From NCBI GenBank assembly GCA_030066455.1, contig JASJBQ010000275.1, positions 1-6,431 of the forward strand: 6,431 bases of DNA. Direction: 5' to 3'. Positions 1 through 5,173 of this stretch are shown in pieces. A model generated the notes under the pieces. It was given only the letters and a program-made list of their open reading frames with translations, did not search any database and was not told where the DNA came from. The stretch comes from Desulfobacterales bacterium. Its GTDB lineage: Bacteria > Desulfobacterota > Desulfobacteria > Desulfobacterales > UBA5852. Numbering within the stretch: the stretch's first letter is position 1; every line of letters begins with the position of its first letter. Made by a program: the position numbers and the translations under genes.

Positions 1-353
1 TCCTCGATTGTGAAAAACACGAGGAATTTGGGATCGTTTTCCGGATCGTCGTCGCTTGGATATTTGCGGCGCCGGAGTTTATAGAGCCTCTCGGTTTCCT
101 GCTCCTCCCGCACCTTTCGCAGATAGAGCCGCTTGCCTTTGTACTTCTCACCCTCTTCGATATAGAGGTAGCTTACAAACGGGTTGGACTGCAGGTTGGC
201 GTGCGACAGGCGATCGCGCATAATGAAGGCCACGGTCCCGTCTTCGATAAAATGAGGCCGTGAATAAATGGCGGTGTTGACACGGCCATCGCCATTGGCC
301 GTGGCCAGAATACCGGTTCCGCGACGGTTGTCAAAATATTCGGATAGTTCCAT
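1..353 (-). CDS. Pyridoxamine 5'-phosphate oxidase-like flavin protein, 3' end outside window
   Basis: The minus strand is open from an ATG at 353 to the window edge, giving 117 codons with no stop. Residues 1-64 look like the first strands of a PNPOx-like split beta-barrel: MELSEYFDNRRGTGILATAN, then GRVNTAIYSRPHFIEDGTVAFIM, then a RDRLSHANLQSNPFVSYLYIE stretch. The opening 'G-x-LAT-x-x-DG-x-x-N' and 'N-P-x-x-x-x-Y' patterns are typical of family members that bind FMN, F420 or heme. Residues 65-107 are very charged (KYKGKRLYLRKVREEQETE, then a PSDDDPENDP run) and may be a surface insertion. The start is supported by a purine-rich AAGGAAGGGA motif at about 362-371, read on the minus strand. 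The substrate cannot be named, because this family covers flavin reductases, general stress proteins and heme-degrading enzymes. The gene is divergent from the methyltransferase relic. Family assignment is good; exact function is unknown. Confidence 0.8.
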   Translation of the reverse strand, partial: MELSEYFDNRRGTGILATANGDGRVNTAIYSRPHFIEDGTVAFIMRDRLSHANLQSNPFVSYLYIEEGEKYKGKRLYLRKVREEQETERLYKLRRRKYPSDDDPENDPKFLVFFTIE

Positions 354-435
354 ATATCGATTCCCTTCCTTTGAGATCCCCGTTGATGCCGGTTCATGAA
401 ACCCAATTTGAAGCTTGGTAACCATTTCAGATTTA

Positions 436-459
436 AACCTTAATCATTTTGATCAGGTT
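436..459. repeat. Interrupted inverted repeat in the divergent intergenic region
   Basis: AACC (436-439) and ATCA (443-446) are mirrored by TGAT (450-453) and GGTT (456-459) around a TTT centre. The dyad lies about 80 bases upstream of the oxidase-like gene start and could be an operator, but nothing in the window identifies a cognate regulator. It may be chance in an AT-rich promoter region. Confidence 0.25.
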
Positions 460-480
460 GTTAAAGGGCTGCCGTCAGGT

Positions 481-526
481 GTTTGATTTTGGTGACCAGG
501 GCCGTTTGCCACGGCCGGCATCAAAC
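481..526. repeat. Nested hairpin upstream of the methyltransferase relic
   Basis: An outer 7-bp stem GTTTGAT (481-487) / ATCAAAC (520-526) encloses a 6-bp GC-rich stem GGCCGT (500-505) / ACGGCC (511-516) with a TTGCC loop. A small TGGTGACCA dyad (490-498) lies inside. No T-run follows on the plus strand, so it is not an obvious terminator. It could be a folded 5' leader element or a binding site. The rest of 354-627 shows no gene. Confidence 0.35.
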
Positions 527-627
527 CCACAAACGGTGAAGATCCCTTAATAGGACCAAAAAGGGGCGTCAATTATTATCGTTGTGACTTGACCCTTGTG
601 TTTTACGCCGTTGAACACATTGAGCGC

Positions 628-1151
628 ATGGAAAACAGGTGCGAACACATTCTCAAACAAGCGGCTCAGGCCCGCGAAGAGGGCCGGCTTGCCGATGCGC
701 AAAAAGCCTACCTGGAAATATTGCGCGCCAAGCCGGATTCGGGATCGGTGCTAAACGCACTTGGAACGGTCTTTTGGGATCAGTCCCAACCGGATAAGGC
801 CAAAAAGTATTTTGAAGCGGCCAATTTTTTACTCCAGAGCCTGGGGACCTCGACGACACCCGACGCCGCGCCGGCAGAACATGTGCGCCGGATTTTTGAT
901 CAGTGTGCCGGGACGTTTGAAAAGACCCTGGCAAACGATCTGGAATACAAGACCCCTGAACGCCTGTTTAGCCTTGTGCGCCCCCATCTGAAGCAAGACC
1001 TGGCGGTTCTGGATCTTGGCTGCGGTACCGGTCTGGGCTCGCAATTCTACCGGCCCTATGCCAAATTGCTGATCGGTGTCGACGTGTCCTCCAAGATGCT
1101 CCAAAAGGCTTCGGAGAAAAATATCTACGACGATCCCAATGTCTACTTGAC
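628..1151 (+). pseudogene. TPR-repeat methyltransferase (COG4976-like), truncated after the SAM-binding motif
   Basis: From ATG 628, residues 6-37 (HILKQAAQAREEGRLADAQK, ending AKPDS) form one clear TPR and 38-71 (VLNALGTVFWDQSQPDKAKK, then YFEAANFLL) a second. Residues 84-108 (EHVRRIFDQCAGTFEKTLAN...Y) are the usual linker before the class I methyltransferase fold. Motif I is VLDLGCGTG (127-135), which binds S-adenosylmethionine, and GVDVS (150-154) is the acidic post-II loop. The resemblance ends after IYDDPNV (166-172). The same frame runs on to a TGA at 1534-1536, but the residues there (for example QSISTGAGPSKMTPNMHYPV) look out of frame, and the rest of the catalytic fold is absent. A TTG at 589 would add 13 residues; neither start has a strong Shine-Dalgarno, and ATG 628 fits the TPR start better. 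This is a relic: family members are about 300 residues, so nearly half is missing. It is unlikely to be catalytic. Confidence 0.75.
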
Positions 1152-1324
1152 CACTGGGCAATCAATCTCAACGGGTGCTGGCCCGTCGAAGATGACACCG
1201 AATATGCATTACCCGGTTATGATGACGCGATGTGGACTTCGGTCTCAATCCCCGGCCAGGGGCATATTTTGGGAATCAAAAATGTTGCAACGGCCTGGTA
1301 CAGACTTCACATCAACCTATCGGA
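1152..1324 (+). pseudogene. Fragment resembling the N-terminal jelly-roll sensor domain of a membrane signalling protein
   Basis: One frame back from the methyltransferase (-1), the sequence reads HWAINLNGCWPVEDDTEYAL, then PGYDDAMWTSVSIPGQ, then GIKNVATAWYRLHINLSEAF. The spacing 'L-N-G-x-W ... G-Y-D-D-x-x-W-x-x-V-x-I-P-G ... A-W-Y-R' matches the galactose-binding-like / 7TMR-DISM-type beta-sandwich that often starts bacterial 7TM sensors with a SpoIIE phosphatase output. Only about 57 codons are present; the rest of the sandwich and all membrane helices are missing before the phosphatase linker begins. It has no start codon of its own before ATG 1230, which is inside the domain, and no visible ribosome binding site. 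I infer the front of the original phosphatase gene, joined to its back end by deletion. The family call rests on pattern memory only. Confidence 0.45.
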
Positions 1325-2125
1325 GGCTTTCACGACGAAATACGCCAAACTCTATAGCGCTTTGCAAGAGGCCCAAAAACAGTTGGTGGAAAAAGAAAAA
1401 ATGGAGCATGAAATTAAACTGGCCGCCAATGTTCAACGCAGTCTGCTGCCGGTCGACCTTCCCGAGGATGTCAAATTCAGTGTCGATGCGTATCTCGAAC
1501 CCGCCCGAGTGGTCGGCGGAGATTTTTATGACGTGATCAGGATCGACAATGAGCACCTCGGACTTCTGGTTGCCGATGTCGCCGACAAGGGCATTCGCGC
1601 CGCCATGTCCATGGCGGTAACACGCACCCTTTTTTTACCGAAAGCCGCCGCACGCACTCACCGGCCCAGGTCACCCGCGCCGTGCATCGTTATATAATGG
1701 ACGTGATGCCGACCAACGACATTTTTATTACCGCTTTTTACGGCGTCTTGCACTGCCCTTCGGGCCAGTTGACCTATGTACGTGCCGGGCATGAAGAACC
1801 CTTGCTGTTCCGTCCGGGCCAGCCGGTCAACTCGCTCGTCAGCAAAGGGCGTTTTCTGGGCATGCTGGACCAGCTCGACATCGAAGAGTATACGTTTCAG
1901 CTCCAGCCGGGTGACCGGCTGATACTCTACAGCGACGGGATACCGGATGCCACAAATCCATCCGGCGTTATGTTTGGGAATTCACGCTTCAAGGAATGCC
2001 TGGAAGAAAGTGGCTATCTTCCCGCGCCCAAGCTCTTGCGCCAAATAGTCGACACCACCGCCAGATGGAGCGAAGGGGCGGCGCAGTTTGATGATTTGAC
2101 CTTGCTCGTCGTCGAGGCAAAATAA
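1325..2125 (+). pseudogene. PP2C/SpoIIE-type (RsbU-like) serine phosphatase domain, frame changed at a T7 tract
   Basis: The segment starts with a coiled-coil linker (AKLYSALQEAQKQLVEKEKM). The classical SpoIIE/RsbU phosphatase follows: IKLAANVQRSLLP, EPARVVGGDFYDVI, LLVADVADKGIRAAMSMAVT. After the frame change come YVRAGHEEPLLF, PGDRLILYSDGIPDATNPSG and FDDLTLLVV, ending at TAA 2123-2125. Metal-binding Asp residues are visible in GGDFYD, DVADKG, YSDG and FDD, so the catalytic core is complete if the two frames are joined. Such proteins remove phosphate from STAS-type anti-anti-sigma factors. Frame 0 (relative to 1230) runs to 1697 and the other frame carries the rest; the switch falls in CCCTTTTTTTACC at 1627-1639. 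One extra T would give TRTLFFTESRRTHSPAQVTR, a normal family sequence. The usual Pro in 'KG-x-P-AA' is Arg here. A GTG at 1682 could start a C-terminal fragment, but it would lack the first metal ligands. The membrane or sensor part is missing. Confidence 0.8.
1631..1637 (+). promoter_or_regulatory. Candidate -1 slippery heptamer T-TTT-TTA inside the phosphatase
   Basis: In the incoming frame the codons are ACC CTT TTT TTA CCG, so the heptamer is phased X-XXY-YYZ (T TTT TTA). That is a canonical -1 ribosomal slippery sequence, and also a T-run long enough for transcriptional slippage. A -1 shift continues as ACC GAA AGC CGC, exactly the frame holding the rest of the phosphatase. A downstream stimulator is not convincing: only GCACG (1650-1654) / CGTGC (1681-1685) can pair. 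A plain one-base deletion (T8 to T7), by mutation or sequencing error, explains the data equally well. Confidence 0.4.
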
Positions 2126-2295
2126 AAAAACGTCGGGATCGCCTACCGGTTGCGGTTCTACCGCGCCCTCGTTCGTTCCCAGGCCTCACCGGGTGGCAAG
2201 CAAAACCTCCGCCGCCGACTATCCAAGGCTATGTCGATGATCGCTTTTATCGATCGCTTGTAAGGTTCCTCGTGCAGAGCGGGAGGCCTCAGATA

Positions 2296-2311
2296 GCCCC
2301 CCGGAGGGGGC
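2296..2311. repeat. GC hairpin with CGGA tetraloop
   Basis: GCCCCC (2296-2301) pairs perfectly with GGGGGC (2306-2311) around CGGA. The nearest downstream T-run on the plus strand (2336-2340) is too far away for a standard intrinsic terminator. It may be part of the structured stretch rather than a terminator for the phosphatase relic. Confidence 0.35.
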
Positions 2312-2349
2312 GTATCAATCTGTTGGGGGTTCAGGTTTTTCCCTTTGTC

Positions 2350-2370
2350 CCGCGCCGAGCATCGGCGCGG
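2350..2370. repeat. Perfect 9-bp stem, 3-base loop
   Basis: CCGCGCCGA (2350-2358) is followed by the loop GCA and TCGGCGCGG (2362-2370). No T-run follows. This is a stable hairpin on either strand and belongs to the palindrome-rich block. Confidence 0.4.
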
Positions 2371-2439
2371 CGGGCGGGAAAAGCGCGCGGACCTGTCTGA
2401 GCGAAGCGAGTTTCCGCACGCGCCGCACGAGAAAGCGGG

Positions 2440-2566
2440 TGATGAAGCGAGCTTCATGCTGTCAGGCAAGGCTCAACGCGAAGTGAGGCGCGCAGCAATC
2501 GTCAGATTGTGAGCACCCGAACGAGCGTTGTAACACCGCATGGCGGCATGAGGCGCCGCTTCATCA
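2440..2566. repeat. 10-bp inverted repeat enclosing smaller hairpins
   Basis: TGATGAAGCG (2440-2449) is exactly complementary to CGCTTCATCA (2557-2566), 107 bases away. The left arm also sits in a local hairpin ATGAAG-CGAG-CTTCAT (2442-2457), and the right arm overlaps GCGGC (2543-2547) / GCCGC (2555-2559). The arms can therefore switch partners, as in folded RNAs, although repeats and chance also produce such patterns. Confidence 0.35.
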
Positions 2567-2620
2567 GCCGGTTTGGCGACGCACAGGATACGCGGGACAG
2601 GGCGGTTTCTTTTGGTTCGA

Positions 2621-2640
2621 TTTCTTTCCCGGGAAAGAAA
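2621..2640. repeat. Perfect 20-bp palindrome
   Basis: TTTCTTTCCCGGGAAAGAAA has no mismatch and no spacer, and is followed directly by ATGAAC. On either strand one arm is purine-only and the other pyrimidine-only. It could be a dimer binding site, a cruciform-forming sequence or the end of a dispersed repeat. No neighbouring gene start explains it, since the nearest supported start is over 200 bases downstream. Confidence 0.5.
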
Positions 2641-2680
2641 ATGAACAAGCCGAACATCAAAATCACACCCAGGATTGGTC

Positions 2681-2717
2681 GAACCGCGCCGGTTCCTCCA
2701 CCAAAGGTGGAAGGTTC
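2681..2717. repeat. Tandem hairpins that can refold into one outer stem
   Basis: GAACCG (2681-2686) pairs with CGGTTC (2690-2695), and TCCACC (2697-2702) pairs with GGTGGA (2706-2711). GAACC (2681-2685) can instead pair with GGTTC (2713-2717), enclosing the second hairpin. No T-tract follows closely; GTTTTAAA starts at 2724. It fits a structured repeat better than a terminator. Confidence 0.35.
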
Positions 2718-2867
2718 AGATTGTTTTAAAGCGATGCTTATTCCCGTTAGCGCGGCTTGCCGGGATGTCATCTGTTGACCTCAATCCCTACTTGTTTTTT
2801 TCCTTTCCCGCCAAACCAATCAGCCTTACCTTTCAATACAAATAGGCTTAATTGAGACCTTAATTCA

Positions 2868-3404
2868 ATGCGAGTGGACCCTATGCTTATCCGCCCTGCC
2901 AGGCCTGCTGACATTCCCACCATGGCCCGGGTTTACGTGGAAACCTGGCGCGCCACCTATCGGGGCATTCTACCGGATGCCTACCTGGATTCGATGACGC
3001 TCGGCGATACGGAAGCATCCCTGGGCCGCGAGATGGGCGCCGCCGGGGGTGTGAGCCTGATGGCCACCGCCGATGATGGGCAGGCCGCAGGGTTGATCAC
3101 CGGGGGGATCGATCGGCGGCGGGACCGGATTTACGGCGGGGAGATATTCAGCCTCTACGTTCGGCCGGCATATCAGCGGCGCGGCATCGGGCACAAGCTG
3201 GTCAGGCATCTGGTGGCGCGCATCAACCGGTGGGACATCTTCACCCTCAAGGTTCAGGTGCTCGAAGCCAATCCCAACCGCCGATTTTACGAAAAACTCA
3301 ACGCTGTGCTGCTGGCCTGCGGCCGCATCCGTTTTGCGGACACCGATCTCGATGCCTGTACCTACGGATGGCTGGACACCGATCTGATCGGGGCGGCGCT
3401 CTGA
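2868..3404 (+). CDS. GNAT-family N-acetyltransferase
   Basis: A 178-residue single-domain GNAT enzyme, which would transfer the acetyl group of acetyl-CoA to an amine. It opens with LIRPARPADIPTMARVYVET, a typical beta1-alpha1, followed by WRATYRGILPDAYLDSM, a segment common in GNAT proteins of this type. The pyrophosphate-binding motif is in LYVRPAYQRRGIGHKLVRHL (96-115), with Q103-R-R-G-I-G. VLEANPNRRFYEKLNAV (131-147) is the conserved 'N-x-x-x-x-x-F-Y-E-K' region, where the Tyr usually acts as general acid. All core motifs are present and the length is normal. ATG 2883 is an alternative start that gives the more usual 'MLIRPARPAD' beginning, with GAGTGG just upstream; neither site has a strong Shine-Dalgarno. 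The substrate is unknown. The gene stands alone, convergent with the TetR gene, with about 135 bases between the two stops. A near-palindrome GGCGCTCTGAGTGCC spans its stop codon. Confidence 0.85.
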   Translation: MRVDPMLIRPARPADIPTMARVYVETWRATYRGILPDAYLDSMTLGDTEASLGREMGAAGGVSLMATADDGQAAGLITGGIDRRRDRIYGGEIFSLYVRPAYQRRGIGHKLVRHLVARINRWDIFTLKVQVLEANPNRRFYEKLNAVLLACGRIRFADTDLDACTYGWLDTDLIGAAL

Positions 3405-3540
3405 GTGCCAGGCGATCGCAGCGGAAACGCCCGGCCTCGCTGGCGGTGCCGCGCGGGACCAATTCTTGTCCTTGGGGTTCTGTGCCCATGGCCGTAGGGA
3501 TCGAAAGGTCGCCCCGTCTCCCGGCGATGGAAGCACCTGT

Positions 3541-4152
3541 CTACGCGTGCAACCCGGTGAAAACCAGTTCGGTCATGTCTGCTGCCAGGGCTTCCCAGTC
3601 ACCGGCAAAACCCTTGCCCTCAATATGACCGTCCGAAAAAAGGATGGAGAGGCCGTGTACGGCACACCAGGCAAAAAGCGCGGCCACGCGGGTGTCCATG
3701 GATTTCAGCTGCCCGGATTCCTGACAGCCGGCCACACTGGCCAGAAGCAGGTCGAATGGCCGGCGGCTGGCGGCCTCCAGGGATGGGTACGCTGACCGGT
3801 CCGCGAGCAGTGGATGGAACATGGCCTTGATGCAGGCCGGATCCGCGGCGGCAAACGCGACATAAGCCATCCCCACGGTTTGGAAGCGCGCCAACGGGTC
3901 GTTAGAATCTTCCGCCTCGACGGCGGCGGTCATTGCCGCGTACAGATCCTCGAAGCCCCTTTGCGCCACCGCGGCCAACAGCCCGGACAGATCCTTGAAA
4001 TGATGCGCCGGAGCGGCATGGGACACCCCGGCACGCCGGGCGGTTTCGCGCAGGGTCAATCCGCGGATGCCGTCCTCACGGATGACCCGCAAAGCAGCCT
4101 CGATCAGGGCCCGTCGCAAATCACCGTGGTGGTAGCTTTTCTTCTTTGCCAT
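3541..4152 (-). CDS. TetR/AcrR-family repressor with WHG-type C-terminal domain
   Basis: A 203-residue cytoplasmic DNA-binding regulator. The N-terminus, MAKKKSYHHGDLRRALIEAA, is the typical TetR start. The helix-turn-helix spans about residues 29-52: IRGLTLRETARRAGVSHAAP, then AHHFKDLSGLL. The ligand-binding half contains FAWCAVHGLSILF (160-172); its W-x-x-x-HG pattern (W162, H166, G167) marks the TetR_C_33/WHG subgroup. The start at 4152 is favoured over an ATG at 4209 because an AGGGAGG ribosome binding site lies immediately upstream and the family's conserved sequence begins there. The gene is divergent from the dehydrogenase operon, with twin palindromes in the 186-bp gap, so it most likely represses that operon and its own gene until a small hydrophobic or aromatic ligand binds. 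The ligand is not predictable from sequence. Confidence 0.93.
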   Translation of the reverse strand: MAKKKSYHHGDLRRALIEAALRVIREDGIRGLTLRETARRAGVSHAAPAHHFKDLSGLLAAVAQRGFEDLYAAMTAAVEAEDSNDPLARFQTVGMAYVAFAAADPACIKAMFHPLLADRSAYPSLEAASRRPFDLLLASVAGCQESGQLKSMDTRVAALFAWCAVHGLSILFSDGHIEGKGFAGDWEALAADMTELVFTGLHA

Positions 4153-4156
4153 CCAG

Positions 4157-4163
4157 CCTCCCT
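4157..4163 (-). promoter_or_regulatory. Ribosome binding site of the TetR gene
   Basis: Read on the minus strand this is AGGGAGG, four bases before the ATG at 4152. It decides the start: the longer frame from 4209 would add 19 residues that do not resemble TetR proteins. Confidence 0.8.
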
Positions 4164-4212
4164 GAGTTGACCCATGCCCGCCATGGGGCCGTTTAAAAAC
4201 AATCTGCAAAAT

Positions 4213-4233
4213 AAACTTGACATTGTCAAGTTT
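4213..4233. promoter_or_regulatory. TetR operator 1: perfect 21-bp palindrome
   Basis: AAACTTGACA, a central T (4223) and TGTCAAGTTT form a mismatch-free dyad. Size and symmetry suit a TetR dimer. It contains the -35 hexamer TTGACA (4217-4222) of the plus-strand promoter and lies about 60 bases upstream of the TetR start, so bound protein would block both directions. Confidence 0.85.
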
Positions 4234-4245
4234 TAACTTTATCTT
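4217..4245 (+). promoter_or_regulatory. Predicted sigma-70 promoter for the SDR-DUF2141 operon
   Basis: A consensus -35 TTGACA (4217-4222), a 17-base spacer and TATCTT (4240-4245, four of six matches to TATAAT). The -35 lies in operator 1 and the -10 overlaps operator 2. This would give a leader of roughly 85 bases before the dehydrogenase start. No equally good promoter is visible for the TetR gene on the other strand. Confidence 0.6.
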
Positions 4246-4259
4246 GACAGTGTCAAGTT
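4241..4259. promoter_or_regulatory. TetR operator 2: near-perfect palindrome
   Basis: CTTGACA (4243-4249), a central G (4250) and TGTCAAG (4251-4257) form a perfect 15-bp dyad. Position 4242/4258 mismatches and 4241/4259 pair again. It shares the CTTGACA half-site with operator 1. The centres are 27 bp apart, about two and a half helical turns, which puts two dimers on roughly opposite faces. Confidence 0.8.
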
Positions 4260-4322
4260 ACTTCACCGACCCGTCGCCCGTTTCGATTCCGGGTCAAGCC
4301 CGACCATTTCAATCTTTTCATC

Positions 4323-4328
4323 AGGAGG
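4323..4328 (+). promoter_or_regulatory. Ribosome binding site of the dehydrogenase gene
   Basis: AGGAGG, ten bases before ATG 4339. A decoy ATG at 4331 is out of frame and reaches a stop after six codons, and it is too close to the AGGAGG for efficient use. The start at 4339 therefore stands, and the reading frame begins with the expected beta1 strand. Confidence 0.75.
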
Positions 4329-4338
4329 CAATGACGCT

Positions 4339-5139
4339 ATGCGAAACCTGAAGGACAAAATGGTGTTGGTTACCGGCGCATCGTCGGGAATTGGCGCCGC
4401 CATTGCCAGGGAGGCGGCAGGGCAAGGCGCCCGCGTGGCCTTGGTGGCCAGGCGAAAGCAGCGTCTGGCCCGAATCGCCGAAGGCATCCATGCAAACGGG
4501 GGCGTGGCCGAGGTCTTTGAGGCGGATTTGTCCGACCCGGCCGCCGTGGAAGCGATGGCAATCCGGGTCAAGCGCAAGATGGGCGTACCGCAGGTCCTGG
4601 TCAACAACGCCGGCGCCGGACCATGGCTGTATCTGGATGAAACCTCGGCCGAAGCCTTGCGTCCCATTCTGGATCTGCCCACGCTGGCCGCCATGCAAAC
4701 GACCCGCATGTTTCTCCCTGACATGCTGGCCAGTGGACAGGGCCGAATCGTGAACGTGACCTCGATCGGCGGTTTCTTGGCCTGGCCCGGTGCAACGGCC
4801 TACACGGCCGCACGCTGGGCGATGCGTGGTTTTTCCGAGGCGCTCGCGGCCGATCTGGCACCAACCGGTCTGGCGGTGACCCTGGCCGTCTTTGCCAAGG
4901 TGGACAGTCCGTATTTTGCCAACCATCCCGGGAGCGAGGAAAGGATCCCCAAGGCCCAGGGCATGATCCGGGTGCTGACGCCCTCCGAGGCCGGCCGTGC
5001 CATCATCGATGGTATCCGTCGGGAACGCGGTCTGGTGGCGGCGCCACTCATGCTGCGTTGGGTTCTGTTCCAGGCCCGCTGCTTTCCCGGGCTCACGAGA
5101 CGACTCATGCGGGCAACCGGCCACAAGCGGGCCGCATGA
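4339..5139 (+). CDS. Short-chain dehydrogenase/reductase with an unusual YxxxR active site
   Basis: A 266-residue cytoplasmic NAD(P)-dependent oxidoreductase of the classical SDR type. The Rossmann glycine motif is TGASSGIG (12-19); basic residues R38-R39 after beta2 suggest a preference for NADP(H). NNAG is at 89-92, the catalytic Ser at 142 in NVTSIGG, and the catalytic Tyr at 155 in AYTAARWAMRGFSEAL. The position four after the Tyr, almost always Lys, is Arg159 (codon CGC). The C-terminal part includes KVDSPYFANHPGSEERIP (187-204) and a basic tail LTRRLMRATGHKRAA, as in long-chain or lipid-type SDRs whose ends sit near membranes. It is the first gene of an operon with DUF2141, divergent from the TetR gene and probably repressed by it. 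The substrate is unknown. Fold assignment is certain; full activity is less so because of Arg159. Confidence 0.93.
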   Translation: MRNLKDKMVLVTGASSGIGAAIAREAAGQGARVALVARRKQRLARIAEGIHANGGVAEVFEADLSDPAAVEAMAIRVKRKMGVPQVLVNNAGAGPWLYLDETSAEALRPILDLPTLAAMQTTRMFLPDMLASGQGRIVNVTSIGGFLAWPGATAYTAARWAMRGFSEALAADLAPTGLAVTLAVFAKVDSPYFANHPGSEERIPKAQGMIRVLTPSEAGRAIIDGIRRERGLVAAPLMLRWVLFQARCFPGLTRRLMRATGHKRAA

Positions 5140-5173
5140 TCAACCGCCGCTGACACGTTGAAAGGAAAAATCC

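Larger units (their letters stand above)
2126..2867. other. Long stretch without a convincing gene, rich in inverted repeats
   Basis: About 740 bases separate the phosphatase relic from the acetyltransferase. Open frames exist on both strands, but they are rich in Arg, Pro and Ser, lack ribosome binding sites, and look like translated repeats rather than proteins. The plus frame at 2509-2778 contains a VSFGSISFPGKKMN string and the minus frame at 2158-2469 a KLASSPAFSCGACGNSLRSD string. Both strings remind me of spurious ORFs annotated over dispersed intergenic sequence in many proteobacterial genomes. The stretch contains at least five hairpin-forming motifs and three short GCGAAGCGAG-like repeats (2401-2410, 2442-2451 with one end diverged, 2478-2487). 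The region just before 2867 is AT-rich and probably holds the acetyltransferase promoter, although no clean -35/-10 pair is visible. Confidence 0.5.

Noticed and set aside
173..406. A 77-codon minus-strand frame over the oxidase-like gene
   Set aside because: It lies in another frame of the well-supported PNPOx-like gene and has a Pro/Trp-rich, non-protein-like composition.
2158..2778. Open frames on both strands in the gene-free stretch (minus 2158-2469, 2502-2771; plus 2509-2778)
   Set aside because: No ribosome binding sites, biased Arg/Pro/Ser composition and dense palindromes; they look like translated repeat sequence, not genes.
3395..3540. Terminator between the convergent acetyltransferase and TetR genes
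   Set aside because: GGCGCTCTGAGTGCC and TCGCC/GGCGA (3509-3527) can form weak stems, but neither is followed by a T-run on either strand.
4321..5124. A 267-codon minus-strand open frame opposite the dehydrogenase
   Set aside because: It is a shadow of the SDR gene, which has all family motifs and an AGGAGG site; the opposite frame is Gly/His/Arg-rich with no recognisable domain.
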